A DNA stretch of 64,000 bases from Anderseniella sp. Alg231-50 (GTDB lineage Bacteria > Pseudomonadota > Alphaproteobacteria > Rhizobiales > Aestuariivirgaceae): positions 62,001 to 126,000 of the forward strand of contig NZ_LT703006.1 in assembly GCF_900149695.1 (NCBI RefSeq), given 5' to 3'. Made by a program: the position numbers and the translations under genes. The notes below the pieces were generated by a model, which saw nothing but the letters and a program-made list of their open reading frames with translations, had not been told where the DNA came from and made no database searches. The first letter of the stretch is position 1; each line of letters begins with the position of its first letter. Shown in pieces: positions 17,883 to 27,805 of the stretch.

Positions 17883-19150
17883 GGTCTTACCTCTTCCGTT
17901 TCCCGCGGATCACCCGATTTCAGCCAGCGTTGCGGATCGTGCGTTTCATTTCGCGAGCCTGACAGAACTTCGGCCAGATCAGCAAGTGTATTCAGTGAAT
18001 GACAGGGGCGGAATTCGTCGACATGCGGCATGATCGCCCGGATGCCACTGGCCCGCGCTTCAAAGCCACCATAGCGCAAGAGCGGGTTAAGCCAGACAAT
18101 TCGCCTGGCCGAGCGCGCCAGCCGCGCCATCTCCGCCTCAAGCATGTCAACATCATCGCGGTCCAGCCCATCCGTCATCATCAGCACGTGTGCGCCTTGC
18201 GCCAGGACACGGCGCGACCATTTCCGGTTGAACTCACGCAAGGTATGGCCAATGCGCGTCCCGCCGGACCAGTCGTCCACACTGGAGCCGACAAGCTCCA
18301 TCGCCTCGTCCACGTCACGGCGTTTCAGTTCACGGGTTATGTTGGTCAACCGGGTCCCGAACACGAACACCTGAACCCGCGAGCGGTCATTGCTCAGCGC
18401 ATGCAGGAAGTGCAGGAAAATCCGTGAGTAGTTCGCCATCGATCCCGAGATATCCAGCAATACGACCAGCGGCGGTTCGCGGGTTTGCCGCGCCTTGTGC
18501 GCAAGCAATGTCATGTTCCCCCCTGCCCGAAGTGAGCGGCGCATGGTGGCACGCATGTCAACGACGCCTTGCGGGGACGGCTTGAAGCGCCGCATTTTCA
18601 CTTGCAACCGGTTCATCCGCATGCGGGCGATGGCGGCGCGCGCAATGCGCTCTTCGTCGGCGCTCATCTGCTCGAAGTCCTTGTTGCGTATCACCTCGCG
18701 GGCCGACGACGTAAACTCACCTTCAAGCTCAACTTCATCGGACGGGCGTTGACGCTCGGACTGGGCGTCGTCCTGGTTGAACATGGCTTCCGCAAGGCGT
18801 TTCTGACCGGCCTTCTTTTTTGCCGGCGTCGTTTCCACCCGCACCTGCTGAAACAGCATCTGCATCAGTTGTTCGACCATTTGCGGCTTGCGCCAGAACA
18901 CCTCGAAGGCATGGTCAAACAGCGTGGTGTGTTCATGCCGCTTCACAAATACGGAATGCATGATCCAGTAGAAATCGGTCTTGCTCGCCATGCCGCCGCC
19001 GCCCACCGCATCAAGTGCGTCCAGCACCGCGCCCGGCCCCACCGGCAGACCGGTTTCACGCAACACTCGGGCAAAATGCATGATGTTGTCCGGTAAGTGG
19101 CCGGTCGGCGCAGGCTTGTTGGAGTTTGCAGGTGTCGGCAGCATTGCCAC
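17879..19150 (-). CDS. coxE: CoxE-like VWA-domain protein
   Basis: A 423-residue protein with a von Willebrand A domain in its C-terminal part. The MIDAS motif D-x-S-x-S is present in LLDISGSMANYS, with the downstream Thr in SGGTRIG and Asp in MMTDGLDRDD. The N-terminal half is helical and charged. CoxE works with the MoxR ATPase CoxD in late maturation of Mo-hydroxylases, probably sulfuration and metal assembly. GTG 19150 is chosen because GGAG is eight bases upstream; ATG 19144 is possible. The coxD stop is five bases away. Confidence 0.87.
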   Translation of the reverse strand: MAMLPTPANSNKPAPTGHLPDNIMHFARVLRETGLPVGPGAVLDALDAVGGGGMASKTDFYWIMHSVFVKRHEHTTLFDHAFEVFWRKPQMVEQLMQMLFQQVRVETTPAKKKAGQKRLAEAMFNQDDAQSERQRPSDEVELEGEFTSSAREVIRNKDFEQMSADEERIARAAIARMRMNRLQVKMRRFKPSPQGVVDMRATMRRSLRAGGNMTLLAHKARQTREPPLVVLLDISGSMANYSRIFLHFLHALSNDRSRVQVFVFGTRLTNITRELKRRDVDEAMELVGSSVDDWSGGTRIGHTLREFNRKWSRRVLAQGAHVLMMTDGLDRDDVDMLEAEMARLARSARRIVWLNPLLRYGGFEARASGIRAIMPHVDEFRPCHSLNTLADLAEVLSGSRNETHDPQRWLKSGDPRETEEVRP

Positions 19151-19155
19151 GCGCT

Positions 19156-20091
19156 CTACTCCGCCGCGCGCAGGCGGATGTCAGACTGGATCTGGTCGAC
19201 CAGCCGCTTGGCTTCGGAGCCTTCCATGCGGGCAATGTCATCCTGGTATTTCAGCAACACGCCAAGCGTGTCGTTGACCGTCGCGGGATCAAGCGCAATC
19301 GCGTTGAGTTCATTGAGCGCTGCAACCCAGTCCAGTGTTTCGGCAACGCCGGGTGACTTGAACAGATCCTGTCCGCGCAATGCCTGGATGAAGCCGACAA
19401 CCTCCTGTGCCAGAGCATCGCCCACGCCGGGCTTGCGCGCCTTGATGATGGCAAGCTCCCGCTCGGCTGACGGATACCCGACCCAGTGATACAGACACCG
19501 CCGCTTGAGCGCATCATGTACCTCTCGCGTCCGGTTGGAGGTGATGATGACGATTGGCGCTTCGGCAGCCTTCAACGTACCTATTTCGGGAATGGTGATC
19601 TGATAGTCCGACAGCACCTCCAGCAGGAACGCTTCGAATGCTTCATCGGTCCGGTCAAGTTCATCGATCAACAGGACGGGCGGGCCACTCGTATGGGGCT
19701 CCAGTGCCTGCAGCAGGGGCCGCTTGATCAGGAAACGGTCGGAAAAAATATCCGACTGCAAACGGTCACGGTCATCGACGCCTTCTGCTTCCGCCATGCG
19801 AATCTCGATCATCTGCGCCGAGTAGTTCCACTCATAGACCGCCGCAGCCAGGTCAAGACCTTCATAGCACTGCAGCCGGATCAGGTCGCGGCCAAGCACG
19901 GTGCCCAGCACCTTGGCAATCTCCGTCTTGCCGACACCGGCCTCGCCTTCCAGGAACAGCGGCCTGCCCATCTTCAATGCAAGGTAAACCACCGTCGACA
20001 GCGGCCGGTCGGCCAGATAGCCATCACCGGACAGCAGTTCCTGGGTCGCATCAATGGAAGCGGGCAGTGAATTCGGCATACGTTTGCTCAA
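19156..20091 (-). CDS. coxD: CoxD-like MoxR AAA+ ATPase
   Basis: A 311-residue AAA+ ATPase. Walker A is GEAGVGKTE, Walker B is LLIDELDR, sensor 1 is IITSNRT, and the arginine-finger region is LKRRCLYHW. MoxR ATPases act as chaperones with VWA partners; the partner here is the next gene, coxE. In Oligotropha the CoxD homolog is needed to build the active-site metal centre. A 73-base gap separates it from coxM. Confidence 0.9.
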   Translation of the reverse strand: MSKRMPNSLPASIDATQELLSGDGYLADRPLSTVVYLALKMGRPLFLEGEAGVGKTEIAKVLGTVLGRDLIRLQCYEGLDLAAAVYEWNYSAQMIEIRMAEAEGVDDRDRLQSDIFSDRFLIKRPLLQALEPHTSGPPVLLIDELDRTDEAFEAFLLEVLSDYQITIPEIGTLKAAEAPIVIITSNRTREVHDALKRRCLYHWVGYPSAERELAIIKARKPGVGDALAQEVVGFIQALRGQDLFKSPGVAETLDWVAALNELNAIALDPATVNDTLGVLLKYQDDIARMEGSEAKRLVDQIQSDIRLRAAE

Positions 20092-20164
20092 CTTTGTATT
20101 GCATTACGAAAACGGTCCGCGAGCACGATACCCGCGGACCGGCATTACTCAAACATGGCACCGG

Positions 20165-20959
20165 TTACTTGGCAGCAGCAATCGCCCGCTTGGCCATCAC
20201 ACCCACCAGGTGGGCCCGGTACTCGGCAGAAGCATGAATGTCCGCATTCATGTCGTCAGCCTTGATTTTCACCTTGGCGATTGCGTCGGCGGAGAAGTCT
20301 GCCGTGAGTGCCTTTTCCATTGCCTTCTCGCGGTAGGCGGAACCCTTGGCGCCGGTCACCCCGACACGAACACCCTTCTTGCCGAAATCAGCCACGAACA
20401 CGCCAACCATGGCATACCGCGATGCCGGGTTGGGAAATTTCGAGTAGGCAGACTTCGCCGGAATATCAAACTCGACCTGCTTGATGATCTCGTTTGTCCT
20501 GAGCGCCGTTTCAAACAGGCTCCTGAAGAACTTGTCGGCATCGATCGTGCGGCTGTCCGTCACCACCCTGGCATTGAGCGCCAGAAGGGCTGCCGGATAA
20601 TCCGCTGCCGGGTCGGCATTGGCGACCGAGCCGCCGATGGTGCCCTTGTGGCGCACGTGCGGGTCCCCGATCATGCCGGCCAGCGCGGCCAGTGCCGGCA
20701 CAGCCTTCTTCAGGTCCGAACTGGAAGCAACTTCCGCATGGGTCGTCCCTGCCTTGATCGTCACCTTGGTCTTGGTGACGCTCACGCCTGAATTGCCAAG
20801 GCCCGAGAGGTCGATCACGTCTGTCGGCGCTGCAAGGCGCTGTTTCATGGTCGGGATCAGCGTCATGCCGCCCGCCATCAGTTTGCCTTCCTTCTTCGAC
20901 TTGATCAGCTTGACTGCGTCCGCCAGTTTCTTGGGACGGTGATACTCAAATTCATACAT
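20165..20959 (-). CDS. coxM: CoxM-like FAD-binding subunit of molybdenum hydroxylase
   Basis: A 264-residue medium subunit with the two FAD pyrophosphate motifs of the xanthine dehydrogenase/CoxM family: AGGMTLIPTMK and IGGSVANADPAADYP. It passes electrons from the iron-sulfur subunit onward. The start ATG 20959 (MYEFEYHRP) has AGGAGAA directly upstream; the longer frame to 21025 runs into coxL. Ordered S-L-M in transcription, as in form II clusters. Confidence 0.92.
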   Translation of the reverse strand: MYEFEYHRPKKLADAVKLIKSKKEGKLMAGGMTLIPTMKQRLAAPTDVIDLSGLGNSGVSVTKTKVTIKAGTTHAEVASSSDLKKAVPALAALAGMIGDPHVRHKGTIGGSVANADPAADYPAALLALNARVVTDSRTIDADKFFRSLFETALRTNEIIKQVEFDIPAKSAYSKFPNPASRYAMVGVFVADFGKKGVRVGVTGAKGSAYREKAMEKALTADFSADAIAKVKIKADDMNADIHASAEYRAHLVGVMAKRAIAAAK

Positions 20960-20981
20960 AGGTTTTCTCCTGTCCCTTGGT

Positions 20982-23345
20982 TTATTCAGCCGCTTCGCGC
21001 AGGTGCGCCATGGCGTTCCAGACATTTTGCGGTGTTGCCGGCATTGCCACGTCCTTGACGCCCAGTGCGCTGGTCAGGGCATTCATGACCGCAGCAGGTG
21101 CAGCAATCGCCCCGGCCTCGCCACAGCCCTTGATACCCAGCGGGTTTGACGGGCATTCGGTCTTGGTAAAGCCCAGCTTGAACGACGGCAGGTTGTCGGC
21201 ACGCGGCATGCAGTAGTCCATGTACGAACCGGTCAGAAGCTGACCGCCGTCATCATAGACAACCGCTTCGGTCAATGCCTGGCCGACACCTTGCGCAATA
21301 CCGCCATGGACCTGGCCTTCAACAATCATCGGATTGATGACATTGCCAAAGTCGTCCACGGCCACCCAGTCGACGATTTCCGTCACACCGGTATCCGCAT
21401 CGACTTCCAGCTCACAGATATGACAGCCTGCCGGGAAGGTGAAGTTGGTCGGGTCGTGGAAAGCCCCCTCCTTGAGGCCCGGCTCGATTTCAGACGTCGG
21501 GAACTTGTGGGCCACATACGCAGACAGCGCCACTTCGCCGAACGCCATCGCCTTGTCGGTGCCTTTGACCGAGAAGCTGCCGTCCTTGAACTCCACATCG
21601 CTTTCGGACGCTTCCATCACATGGGCCGCCACTTTCTTCGCCTTGGCCTCGATCTTGTCGAGTGCCTTGGAAATGGCGGTCATGCCGACCGCGCCTGAAC
21701 GCGATCCATAGGTGCCCATTCCGAACTGAACCTTGTCGGTGTCGCCGTGCACAATGGCCACCTGGTCGGCTGGAATACCCAGCCGGTCCGATACCAGCTG
21801 TGCAAAGGTTGTTTCATGACCCTGGCCGTGACTGTGTGACCCGGTGAGGATTTCAACCGTGCCGACCGGGTTCACGCGAACTTCAGCCGACTCCCACAAT
21901 CCCACACCGGCTCCCAGTGAACCGACGGCCGCAGACGGTGCGATACCGCAAGCCTCGATATAGTTGGAAAACCCGATGCCGCGCAGCTTGCCCTTGCGAG
22001 CCGAGGCGGCCTTGCGTTTCTCAAAGCCGGCATAGTCGATCATCTCCATCGCCTTTTGCTGCGATGCGCTGTAGTCGCCGGCGTCATAACACATGATGAC
22101 CGGGGTCTGATGCGGGAACGAGTTGACGAAATTTTTCGCCCTGAACTCGGCCGGGTCCATGCCCAGTTCGCGAGCCGCCGTTTCCATCAGCCGCTCCACC
22201 ACATAAGTGGCTTCCGGCCTGCCGGCGCCACGATAGGCATCCACCGGCGAAGTGTTGGTGTAAACCGCATCGACTTCGGCATAGATGCTGGGGATGTTGT
22301 ACTGGCCCGACAGGAGCGTTGCATAAAGATAGGTCGGGACCGACGACGCAAACGTCGACAGGTATGCACCCATGTTTGCAATCGTCTTGGCGCGCAGCCC
22401 GGTGATCCTGCCGTCCTTGTCGGTTGCCAGTTCCGCCTTGGTCACGTGATCGCGGCCATTGGCATCGGTCAGGAAAGCTTCCGAACGATCAGCAACCCAC
22501 TTGACCGGCACCCCGCCGGCCCGCTTTGACGCCCACAGGCATACGACTTCTTCGGCATAAATGAAGATCTTGGAGCCGAAACCGCCACCCACGTCCGGCG
22601 CGATCACGCGCAGTTTGTGTTCCGGCGCCAGTCCGACAAACGCCGAGATGACCAGCCGGGCCACGTGCGGGTTCTGGCTGGTTGTGTAAAGCGTGTAGTG
22701 ATCTTCGCCCGCATCATATGATCCGATTGCAGCGCGTGGCTCCATGGCGTTCGGCGCCAGCCGGTTGTTGACAAGATCAAGACTGGTGATGTGTGCGGCA
22801 CTGCTGAAGGCCGCCTCGGTTGCGGCCTTGTCGCCAAGCTCCCACTCAAACACGGTGTTCTTGGACGCCACATCATGTACCTGCGGTGCGCCGCGTTTTT
22901 GCGATGCCACCGGATCGACATTGGCGTCCAGCACCTTGTAGGTCACGTTGATCATTTCGGCAGCGGCTTTCGCCTGCGCCATTGTGTGGGCCACCACGAC
23001 CGCCACCTGGTCACCGACATGGCGTACCTTGCCCTGTGCCAGTACCGGATGTGGCCCTGCCTTCATCGGCGAGCCGTCCTTGGAATGGATCATCCAGCCG
23101 CAGATCACGCCACCGATATTGTCAGCCGCGGCATCATCACCGGTCAGCACGCACAAAACGCCGGGTGCCTTCTCCGCTTTCTTGATGTCGATTTTCTTGA
23201 TCTCCGCATGTGCATGCGGAGAGCGCAGAAAATACCCGACTGCCTGGCCCGGCAGGTTGATGTCGTCGGTGTACCGGCCCTTGCCGGTGATGAAGCGGTG
23301 ATCTTCCTTGCGCAGCATGCGCGCGCCAATGCCTGTATCACTCAT
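20982..23345 (-). CDS. coxL: CoxL-like molybdopterin large subunit, form II type
   Basis: A 787-residue aldehyde-oxidase/xanthine-dehydrogenase-family large subunit. Conserved parts include the N-terminal [21 protein letters not shown] and the catalytic Glu743 in KGCGEAG. The active-site loop at residues 370-376 reads AYRGAGR, the form II signature. True CO dehydrogenases (form I) have a Cys-containing AYRCSFR loop that holds the copper. The enzyme therefore probably hydroxylates an organic substrate such as an aldehyde, purine or N-heterocycle rather than CO. No signal peptide, so cytosolic. Function beyond the family cannot be fixed from sequence. Confidence 0.93.
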   Translation of the reverse strand: MSDTGIGARMLRKEDHRFITGKGRYTDDINLPGQAVGYFLRSPHAHAEIKKIDIKKAEKAPGVLCVLTGDDAAADNIGGVICGWMIHSKDGSPMKAGPHPVLAQGKVRHVGDQVAVVVAHTMAQAKAAAEMINVTYKVLDANVDPVASQKRGAPQVHDVASKNTVFEWELGDKAATEAAFSSAAHITSLDLVNNRLAPNAMEPRAAIGSYDAGEDHYTLYTTSQNPHVARLVISAFVGLAPEHKLRVIAPDVGGGFGSKIFIYAEEVVCLWASKRAGGVPVKWVADRSEAFLTDANGRDHVTKAELATDKDGRITGLRAKTIANMGAYLSTFASSVPTYLYATLLSGQYNIPSIYAEVDAVYTNTSPVDAYRGAGRPEATYVVERLMETAARELGMDPAEFRAKNFVNSFPHQTPVIMCYDAGDYSASQQKAMEMIDYAGFEKRKAASARKGKLRGIGFSNYIEACGIAPSAAVGSLGAGVGLWESAEVRVNPVGTVEILTGSHSHGQGHETTFAQLVSDRLGIPADQVAIVHGDTDKVQFGMGTYGSRSGAVGMTAISKALDKIEAKAKKVAAHVMEASESDVEFKDGSFSVKGTDKAMAFGEVALSAYVAHKFPTSEIEPGLKEGAFHDPTNFTFPAGCHICELEVDADTGVTEIVDWVAVDDFGNVINPMIVEGQVHGGIAQGVGQALTEAVVYDDGGQLLTGSYMDYCMPRADNLPSFKLGFTKTECPSNPLGIKGCGEAGAIAAPAAVMNALTSALGVKDVAMPATPQNVWNAMAHLREAAE

Positions 23346-23418
23346 TTGATTATCGTTTCCTCTAATTCGGTAAAATGTTCCAACCCGGTCAGCGCCACGA
23401 TAGGGCGACCGGGGCTCG

Positions 23419-23883
23419 TCACATCTTGGCGGCGCCCGCCTGAATGGCCTTGACGATGTTGTGATAGCCGGTACAGCGGCAGATGTTGCCTTCCAGCTCC
23501 TCGCGAATGGTCTCTTCCTTGAGCTTCTTGCCCTTGCGCTTCACGATATCGATACCCGCCATGATCATGCCGGGCGTACAGAAGCCGCATTGCAGCCCGT
23601 GATGTTCGCGGAAGGCCTCCTGCATCGGATGCAGCTCGCCGTTCTTGGCAAGTCCTTCGACCGTGTTGACTGTTGCGCCGTCGCAGGCCACCGCCAGGGC
23701 TGTGCACGATTTGATGGCCTTGCCATCCACATGCACCACACAGGCACCGCACTGGCTGGTATCGCAGCCGACGTGTGTGCCCGTTTTTCCAAGATTACCG
23801 CGAATGAAGTCGACAAGCAGTGTGCGGCCTTCAACGTCACCACAAACTTTTTCGCCGTTCACCGTCATTGATATTGCCGGCAT
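23419..23883 (-). CDS. coxS: CoxS-like [2Fe-2S] small subunit
   Basis: A 154-residue iron-sulfur subunit with two clusters. The N-terminal plant-ferredoxin-type set is [13 protein letters not shown] plus KSC; the C-terminal set is QCGFCTPGM and ICRCTGYHN. It carries electrons from the Mo site on CoxL to FAD on CoxM. First gene of the leftward operon; the 73-base gap to coxL is the largest within the structural trio. The promoter must lie in 23884-24052, shared with the divergent DUF4864 gene. Confidence 0.93.
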   Translation of the reverse strand: MPAISMTVNGEKVCGDVEGRTLLVDFIRGNLGKTGTHVGCDTSQCGACVVHVDGKAIKSCTALAVACDGATVNTVEGLAKNGELHPMQEAFREHHGLQCGFCTPGMIMAGIDIVKRKGKKLKEETIREELEGNICRCTGYHNIVKAIQAGAAKM

Positions 23884-24052
23884 TCAGAACCTCCCTTTGT
23901 ACTCAAATCATCCGCCATGATCCATCTGGCGGCTTTGCCGGGCGCCAGCTTGCGTCAAGCTGCAAGCCAAGGTCAAGCTGTACCACTCATCCTCCGCGTG
24001 CATTTTGGCGTATACAGCACCAACAGATGGAAAACTTGGCGAAAGGTCGGGC

Positions 24053-24475
24053 ATGTTCGGAAAAATCGCAGGCATCATGATTGTAGCTTCGGGTCTTCTT
24101 ATGGGCAGCCCGGCTGGCCACACCCAGGAACCGGAGACACTCAAGTCCATCATCTCCAATCAGATAGAAGCATTTCGCAACAACGACGGCGTGACGGCAT
24201 TCGGTTTTGCTTCCCTGAAGCTGCGCTCGATCTTCCAGTCGCCCGAAAGGTTCATGGAGATGGTCAGGCGTCAGTACGCGCCCGTCTACCGGCCGGAGAA
24301 TTTCAGCTTCGGGCAGACGTCGCTGGAGACTGCCGGACGGCCGGTTCAGGTCGTCGACATTGTCGATCAGCAAGGCCGGTCGTGGAGAGCCGTTTACACA
24401 TTCGAGCAACACCCTGACGGTTCGTGGCGCATTGCAGGTGTGCGGCTCGAAAAGCTGCCCGGCAACAGTGCCTGA
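24053..24475 (+). CDS. DUF4864 family exported protein
   Basis: A 140-residue protein with a signal peptide of about 24 residues and a DUF4864-type domain: an opening helix (LKSIISNQIEAFRNND), the segment FGFASLKLRSIF, a central YAPVYRP, and a final strand RIAGVRLEKLP. The fold recalls the SnoaL/NTF2-like shape; function unknown. ATG 24053 has AAAGG upstream. It is divergent from coxS, but membership of that pathway cannot be claimed. Confidence 0.8.
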   Translation: MFGKIAGIMIVASGLLMGSPAGHTQEPETLKSIISNQIEAFRNNDGVTAFGFASLKLRSIFQSPERFMEMVRRQYAPVYRPENFSFGQTSLETAGRPVQVVDIVDQQGRSWRAVYTFEQHPDGSWRIAGVRLEKLPGNSA

Positions 24476-24733
24476 CCTGGTTCACCCAGCAACCTGAAAT
24501 CCAGGCTCACCGCCAAATTCCCGCAGTTCACAGGCACCGCCAGGTATGGGTGTACTATTCGGTTAAGGCTCCGGTAATCACACTGGCAATTAGCGGAAAT
24601 CAGCAACTTTTCTGCAACTCTGGCCCGGTATCAATAACCTCGACAAAAACATGTCTGTGCATTTCTTGACGGCAGATTGTCTGGATCCAGAGGGGCTCGC
24701 GCCCTGATCGACGGGTCGTGAAGGGGAATTGAA

Positions 24734-26737
24734 GTGCTGGCTCTGCGTAAATCTGCGCCCGCGTTCGTGGTATTTGTGCTGATCGTCGCTGCCGCTATCG
24801 GCTTCGGCGTTCATCAGGCCCTGGGCCTTGCCGTGGACAGCGCGGTTCAGCGCGACGGTGAAGTCAGGATGCGTCAGTGGGCGGGCTATATCAACAACCG
24901 CCTGCCCGATCTTGAGGAGATTGTCGCAACAGGCCGGCCAACACCTGAACAATTGGGCAAGCTCGAAGTCATGCGCGAGGTCGGCAATGTCTTCCAGTTC
25001 AGGCTGTTCGCGCCTGACGGCACCCCAATCCTGATTTCCGATGAAGTTTCCACTCGTGCCAGCGAAGATTCCGTGGGCGAATTTGACCCTTTGGCCAGAA
25101 CGGCGTTTCAGACAGGCCGGAGCCATATAGCCGTAAGAAGCGGTAAGGACGAAGCCGGCAAACCCGATGTCTATGTCCAGTCATACGTGCGGGCCCATGG
25201 CGCCGGTGGGCGCCCCATCGGCATATTTGAGATCTTCGTGGACCAGACCAAAATGGCCAGTTTCCTGCAGGCAATATTCGGCTGGGTTGCAGCCGGGCTG
25301 GCCCTGTTGGGTTCGTTGGCCTACCTGATACCGTCATTTGCATTCCTGCAGAGAAATGCCGACGCGAACCGCGCGGAAAACAAGGTTTCCTACCTGACCG
25401 AGTTCGACCCGCTGACCTCGCTCATGAGCCGGTACTCCTTTACTGAAAGACTGGATCGGGCGCTGGCCCGGCCATATGCCTATCTGAGCCCGGACGCCAT
25501 CGTTTTCATCGATATCGACAACTTCAAGGCCATCAACGACGAGTATGGTCATGAAGGTGGCGACCAGTTCATCGTTCACGTCGCCAATGCGATAAAATCA
25601 CAGGTGCGCGAAATTGGCTACGCCGCACGCTTCGGCGGCGATGAATTCATAATATCGATGCCTGGTATTACCGAGAGCGGCCTTCGCAAAGTCTGCGACA
25701 AGATACTGTCGGCGGCCCGAAAGCCGGCCCAGTGCGGAAACCAGGTCATTAAGGGCGAGATCAGTATCGGCGCCCACATGAGCCACCAGAAAAGCAGTTC
25801 AGGCGACCTGTTGAGAGCAGCTGACATTGCACTCTACAACGCCAAGAACTCCGGCAAGAACCGGGTTGTGCTGTTCAACGAAAACATGGCTCATCAGCTG
25901 AAGTCCCGCCGCGACCTGGAACGCCGTCTGCAAGCGGCTCATGACCAGCAAGAGTTCGAACTGAACTACCAGCCGATCATTGACAGCGGCACGTCAAAGA
26001 TTGCCGGCTTCGAAGCCCTGCTCCGCTTGCCCGACGGCAATGGCGGATACATACCTCCGGACCAGTTTATACCGGTTGCTGAATCCATCGGCCTGATAGC
26101 GCCGATCAGCAAGTGGGCCATGCACGAAGCCCTTACAACCGCCAAGACCTGGCCCGGCAAACTGTTCATCTCGGTCAACCTGTCACCGCGCCAGTTCGAG
26201 GACGGCAATCTTGTCAGCACAATCAAGTCGGCGGTCCAACAAACCGGCTTCCCGTCTGATCGCCTTGAACTGGAGGTCACCGAAAGCCTGTTCCTCGGCA
26301 ATACCGAAGCTGTCGATCTGCAGATCAAGGAACTGAAGGACCTTGGCGCCTCGATCGCGCTGGACGACTTCGGTACCGGCTATTCAAGCATCGGCTACCT
26401 CATTCGCTACGGTTTCAACAAGCTGAAGGTGGATCGGTCGTTCCTGCTGGCGCATGACAAGGATCCGGAAAAGCTGCATGGCGTTCTGGAGACCATCGTG
26501 TCGCTCGGGCACGGACTGGGCATGTGCGTAACCGCTGAAGGCATCGAGACATCGGACCAGGCCAAAATGCTGGGCGAGTTGAAGTGCGACCAGTTCCAGG
26601 GTTTTCACTTTGGCAAGCCGATGGATCGCGACAATGTTGCAATCACCTTGTTGCGCTCAACCGTGGACACGATGGCCGAAGTCAAGCAGTTGTCTCCAGG
26701 CCTGGCCGCCACAAAATCCAGACGCGCGGCAACCTAG
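24734..26737 (+). CDS. Membrane diguanylate cyclase/phosphodiesterase (GGDEF-EAL)
   Basis: A 667-residue inner-membrane sensor for c-di-GMP turnover. Membrane segments at about residues 9-28 and 178-203 bracket a periplasmic domain of roughly 150 residues. The cyclase motif GGDEF is intact at 301-305, and the phosphodiesterase motif is intact at E427-A-L with NLSPRQF, DDFGTGYSS, KVDRSF and TAEGIET. The inhibitory I-site R-x-x-D that should precede GGDEF reads R-E-I-G, so product inhibition is probably lost. Start is GTG 24734 with AAGGGGA upstream. It converges with the GlxA-type regulator after ten bases. Confidence 0.92.
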   Translation: MLALRKSAPAFVVFVLIVAAAIGFGVHQALGLAVDSAVQRDGEVRMRQWAGYINNRLPDLEEIVATGRPTPEQLGKLEVMREVGNVFQFRLFAPDGTPILISDEVSTRASEDSVGEFDPLARTAFQTGRSHIAVRSGKDEAGKPDVYVQSYVRAHGAGGRPIGIFEIFVDQTKMASFLQAIFGWVAAGLALLGSLAYLIPSFAFLQRNADANRAENKVSYLTEFDPLTSLMSRYSFTERLDRALARPYAYLSPDAIVFIDIDNFKAINDEYGHEGGDQFIVHVANAIKSQVREIGYAARFGGDEFIISMPGITESGLRKVCDKILSAARKPAQCGNQVIKGEISIGAHMSHQKSSSGDLLRAADIALYNAKNSGKNRVVLFNENMAHQLKSRRDLERRLQAAHDQQEFELNYQPIIDSGTSKIAGFEALLRLPDGNGGYIPPDQFIPVAESIGLIAPISKWAMHEALTTAKTWPGKLFISVNLSPRQFEDGNLVSTIKSAVQQTGFPSDRLELEVTESLFLGNTEAVDLQIKELKDLGASIALDDFGTGYSSIGYLIRYGFNKLKVDRSFLLAHDKDPEKLHGVLETIVSLGHGLGMCVTAEGIETSDQAKMLGELKCDQFQGFHFGKPMDRDNVAITLLRSTVDTMAEVKQLSPGLAATKSRRAAT

Positions 26738-26747
26738 GACCGGGCAT

Positions 26748-27710
26748 CTAAACTCCGCTGTCTGCAGCAATTTTTCGGCGGTGTTGCGACGGAGAGAGCC
26801 CGTACCTCGCTCGGTAGGCCCTTGAAAACTGGGCAATCGACGAAAAGCCGGATGCCAGTCCTGCATCGCGCACACTGAGGCGGGAATACATCAACAGGTG
26901 CTCCGCTCTTTCAAGCCGCAAGGACAGATAAAACCGCATCGGCGGCATGCCCAGCAGGCGTTTGAACCTGCGCTCAAGCTGGCGCGGAGAAATCCCCGCG
27001 GCATCGGCCAGGTCTTCGAGCCGCAAAACATCTTCCAGGTGATTTTCCATGGCAGAGATCGCGGCCAGCATCGCATCATCATCGACGCCATACCGTGCCC
27101 TGGCTGGAATGCGCGTGCCGCCCGGCGCTTCGCCGTGGCGGGCATGCACCAGCGTATCCGCGACCCGTGTTGCCAGATCACGGCCATGCAGCGAGCCGAT
27201 CCACGCCAGCATCATGTCCAGCGGTGCAGTACCGCCTGATGATGTCAGGCGCGGTCCGTCAATTTCATACAGTGCATCAGTGACAGTGACGCGCGGATAA
27301 TCCTCACGCATGGCACTCAACGTTTCCCAGTGGCAGGTTGCCCGCCTGCCGTCCAGTGCTCCCGCGTCGGCCAACACGATTGATCCGGTGTCCAGCCCGC
27401 CCAGCCAGACACCGGCGCCATCCAGCTTGCGCAGCGCGGCGCGCAGGTTGCCGCTGATGGCGTGCTGGTGATCATAACTGGAGCACACCATGACAAGGTT
27501 GGGTCTTCCCACCTTCGGCATGGCAGCTGACACAGACACCGGAATACCGTTGGATGCCGTGACCGCATTGCCGTCCACCGAGGCAAATCGCCAGGCAAAC
27601 AACTCACCGGCGAACCTGTTGGCCACCCGCAACGGCTCCAGCGCAGAATACAGCGCGATCATCGAAAAATTCGGCAGCAGCAGAAATACGATATCGAACG
27701 GCGAACGCAT
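26748..27710 (-). CDS. GlxA-family AraC-type regulator, CdhR-like
   Basis: A 320-residue activator: N-terminal DJ-1/PfpI-like amidotransferase-fold sensor domain (DIVFLLLPNFSM...EPLRVANRF) and C-terminal AraC double helix-turn-helix (LEDLADAAGISPRQLERRFK, SVRDAGLASGFSSIAQFSRA). This architecture is that of CdhR, GbdR and SouR, which sense carnitine, glycine betaine and sarcosine. It is divergent from the carnitine-type operon with a gap of about 95 bases, so it very probably controls it. The start is uncertain: ATG 27710 is taken; a TTG at 27746 is possible. Confidence 0.88.
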   Translation of the reverse strand: MRSPFDIVFLLLPNFSMIALYSALEPLRVANRFAGELFAWRFASVDGNAVTASNGIPVSVSAAMPKVGRPNLVMVCSSYDHQHAISGNLRAALRKLDGAGVWLGGLDTGSIVLADAGALDGRRATCHWETLSAMREDYPRVTVTDALYEIDGPRLTSSGGTAPLDMMLAWIGSLHGRDLATRVADTLVHARHGEAPGGTRIPARARYGVDDDAMLAAISAMENHLEDVLRLEDLADAAGISPRQLERRFKRLLGMPPMRFYLSLRLERAEHLLMYSRLSVRDAGLASGFSSIAQFSRAYRARYGLSPSQHRRKIAADSGV

Positions 27711-27805
27711 TACAGATTTACTCAAAAATTTGTCGTTTTTCCTCAAATAGAACTGTGACCACCGGCTAGACTTTCTGTCAACCGCAAACTCGAGGGAGAA
27801 GCTCC

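Noticed and set aside
20982-23883. Genuine carbon monoxide dehydrogenase
   Set aside because: The CoxL active-site loop is AYRGAGR and lacks the Cys needed for the Mo-Cu site, and gene order is S-L-M as in form II.
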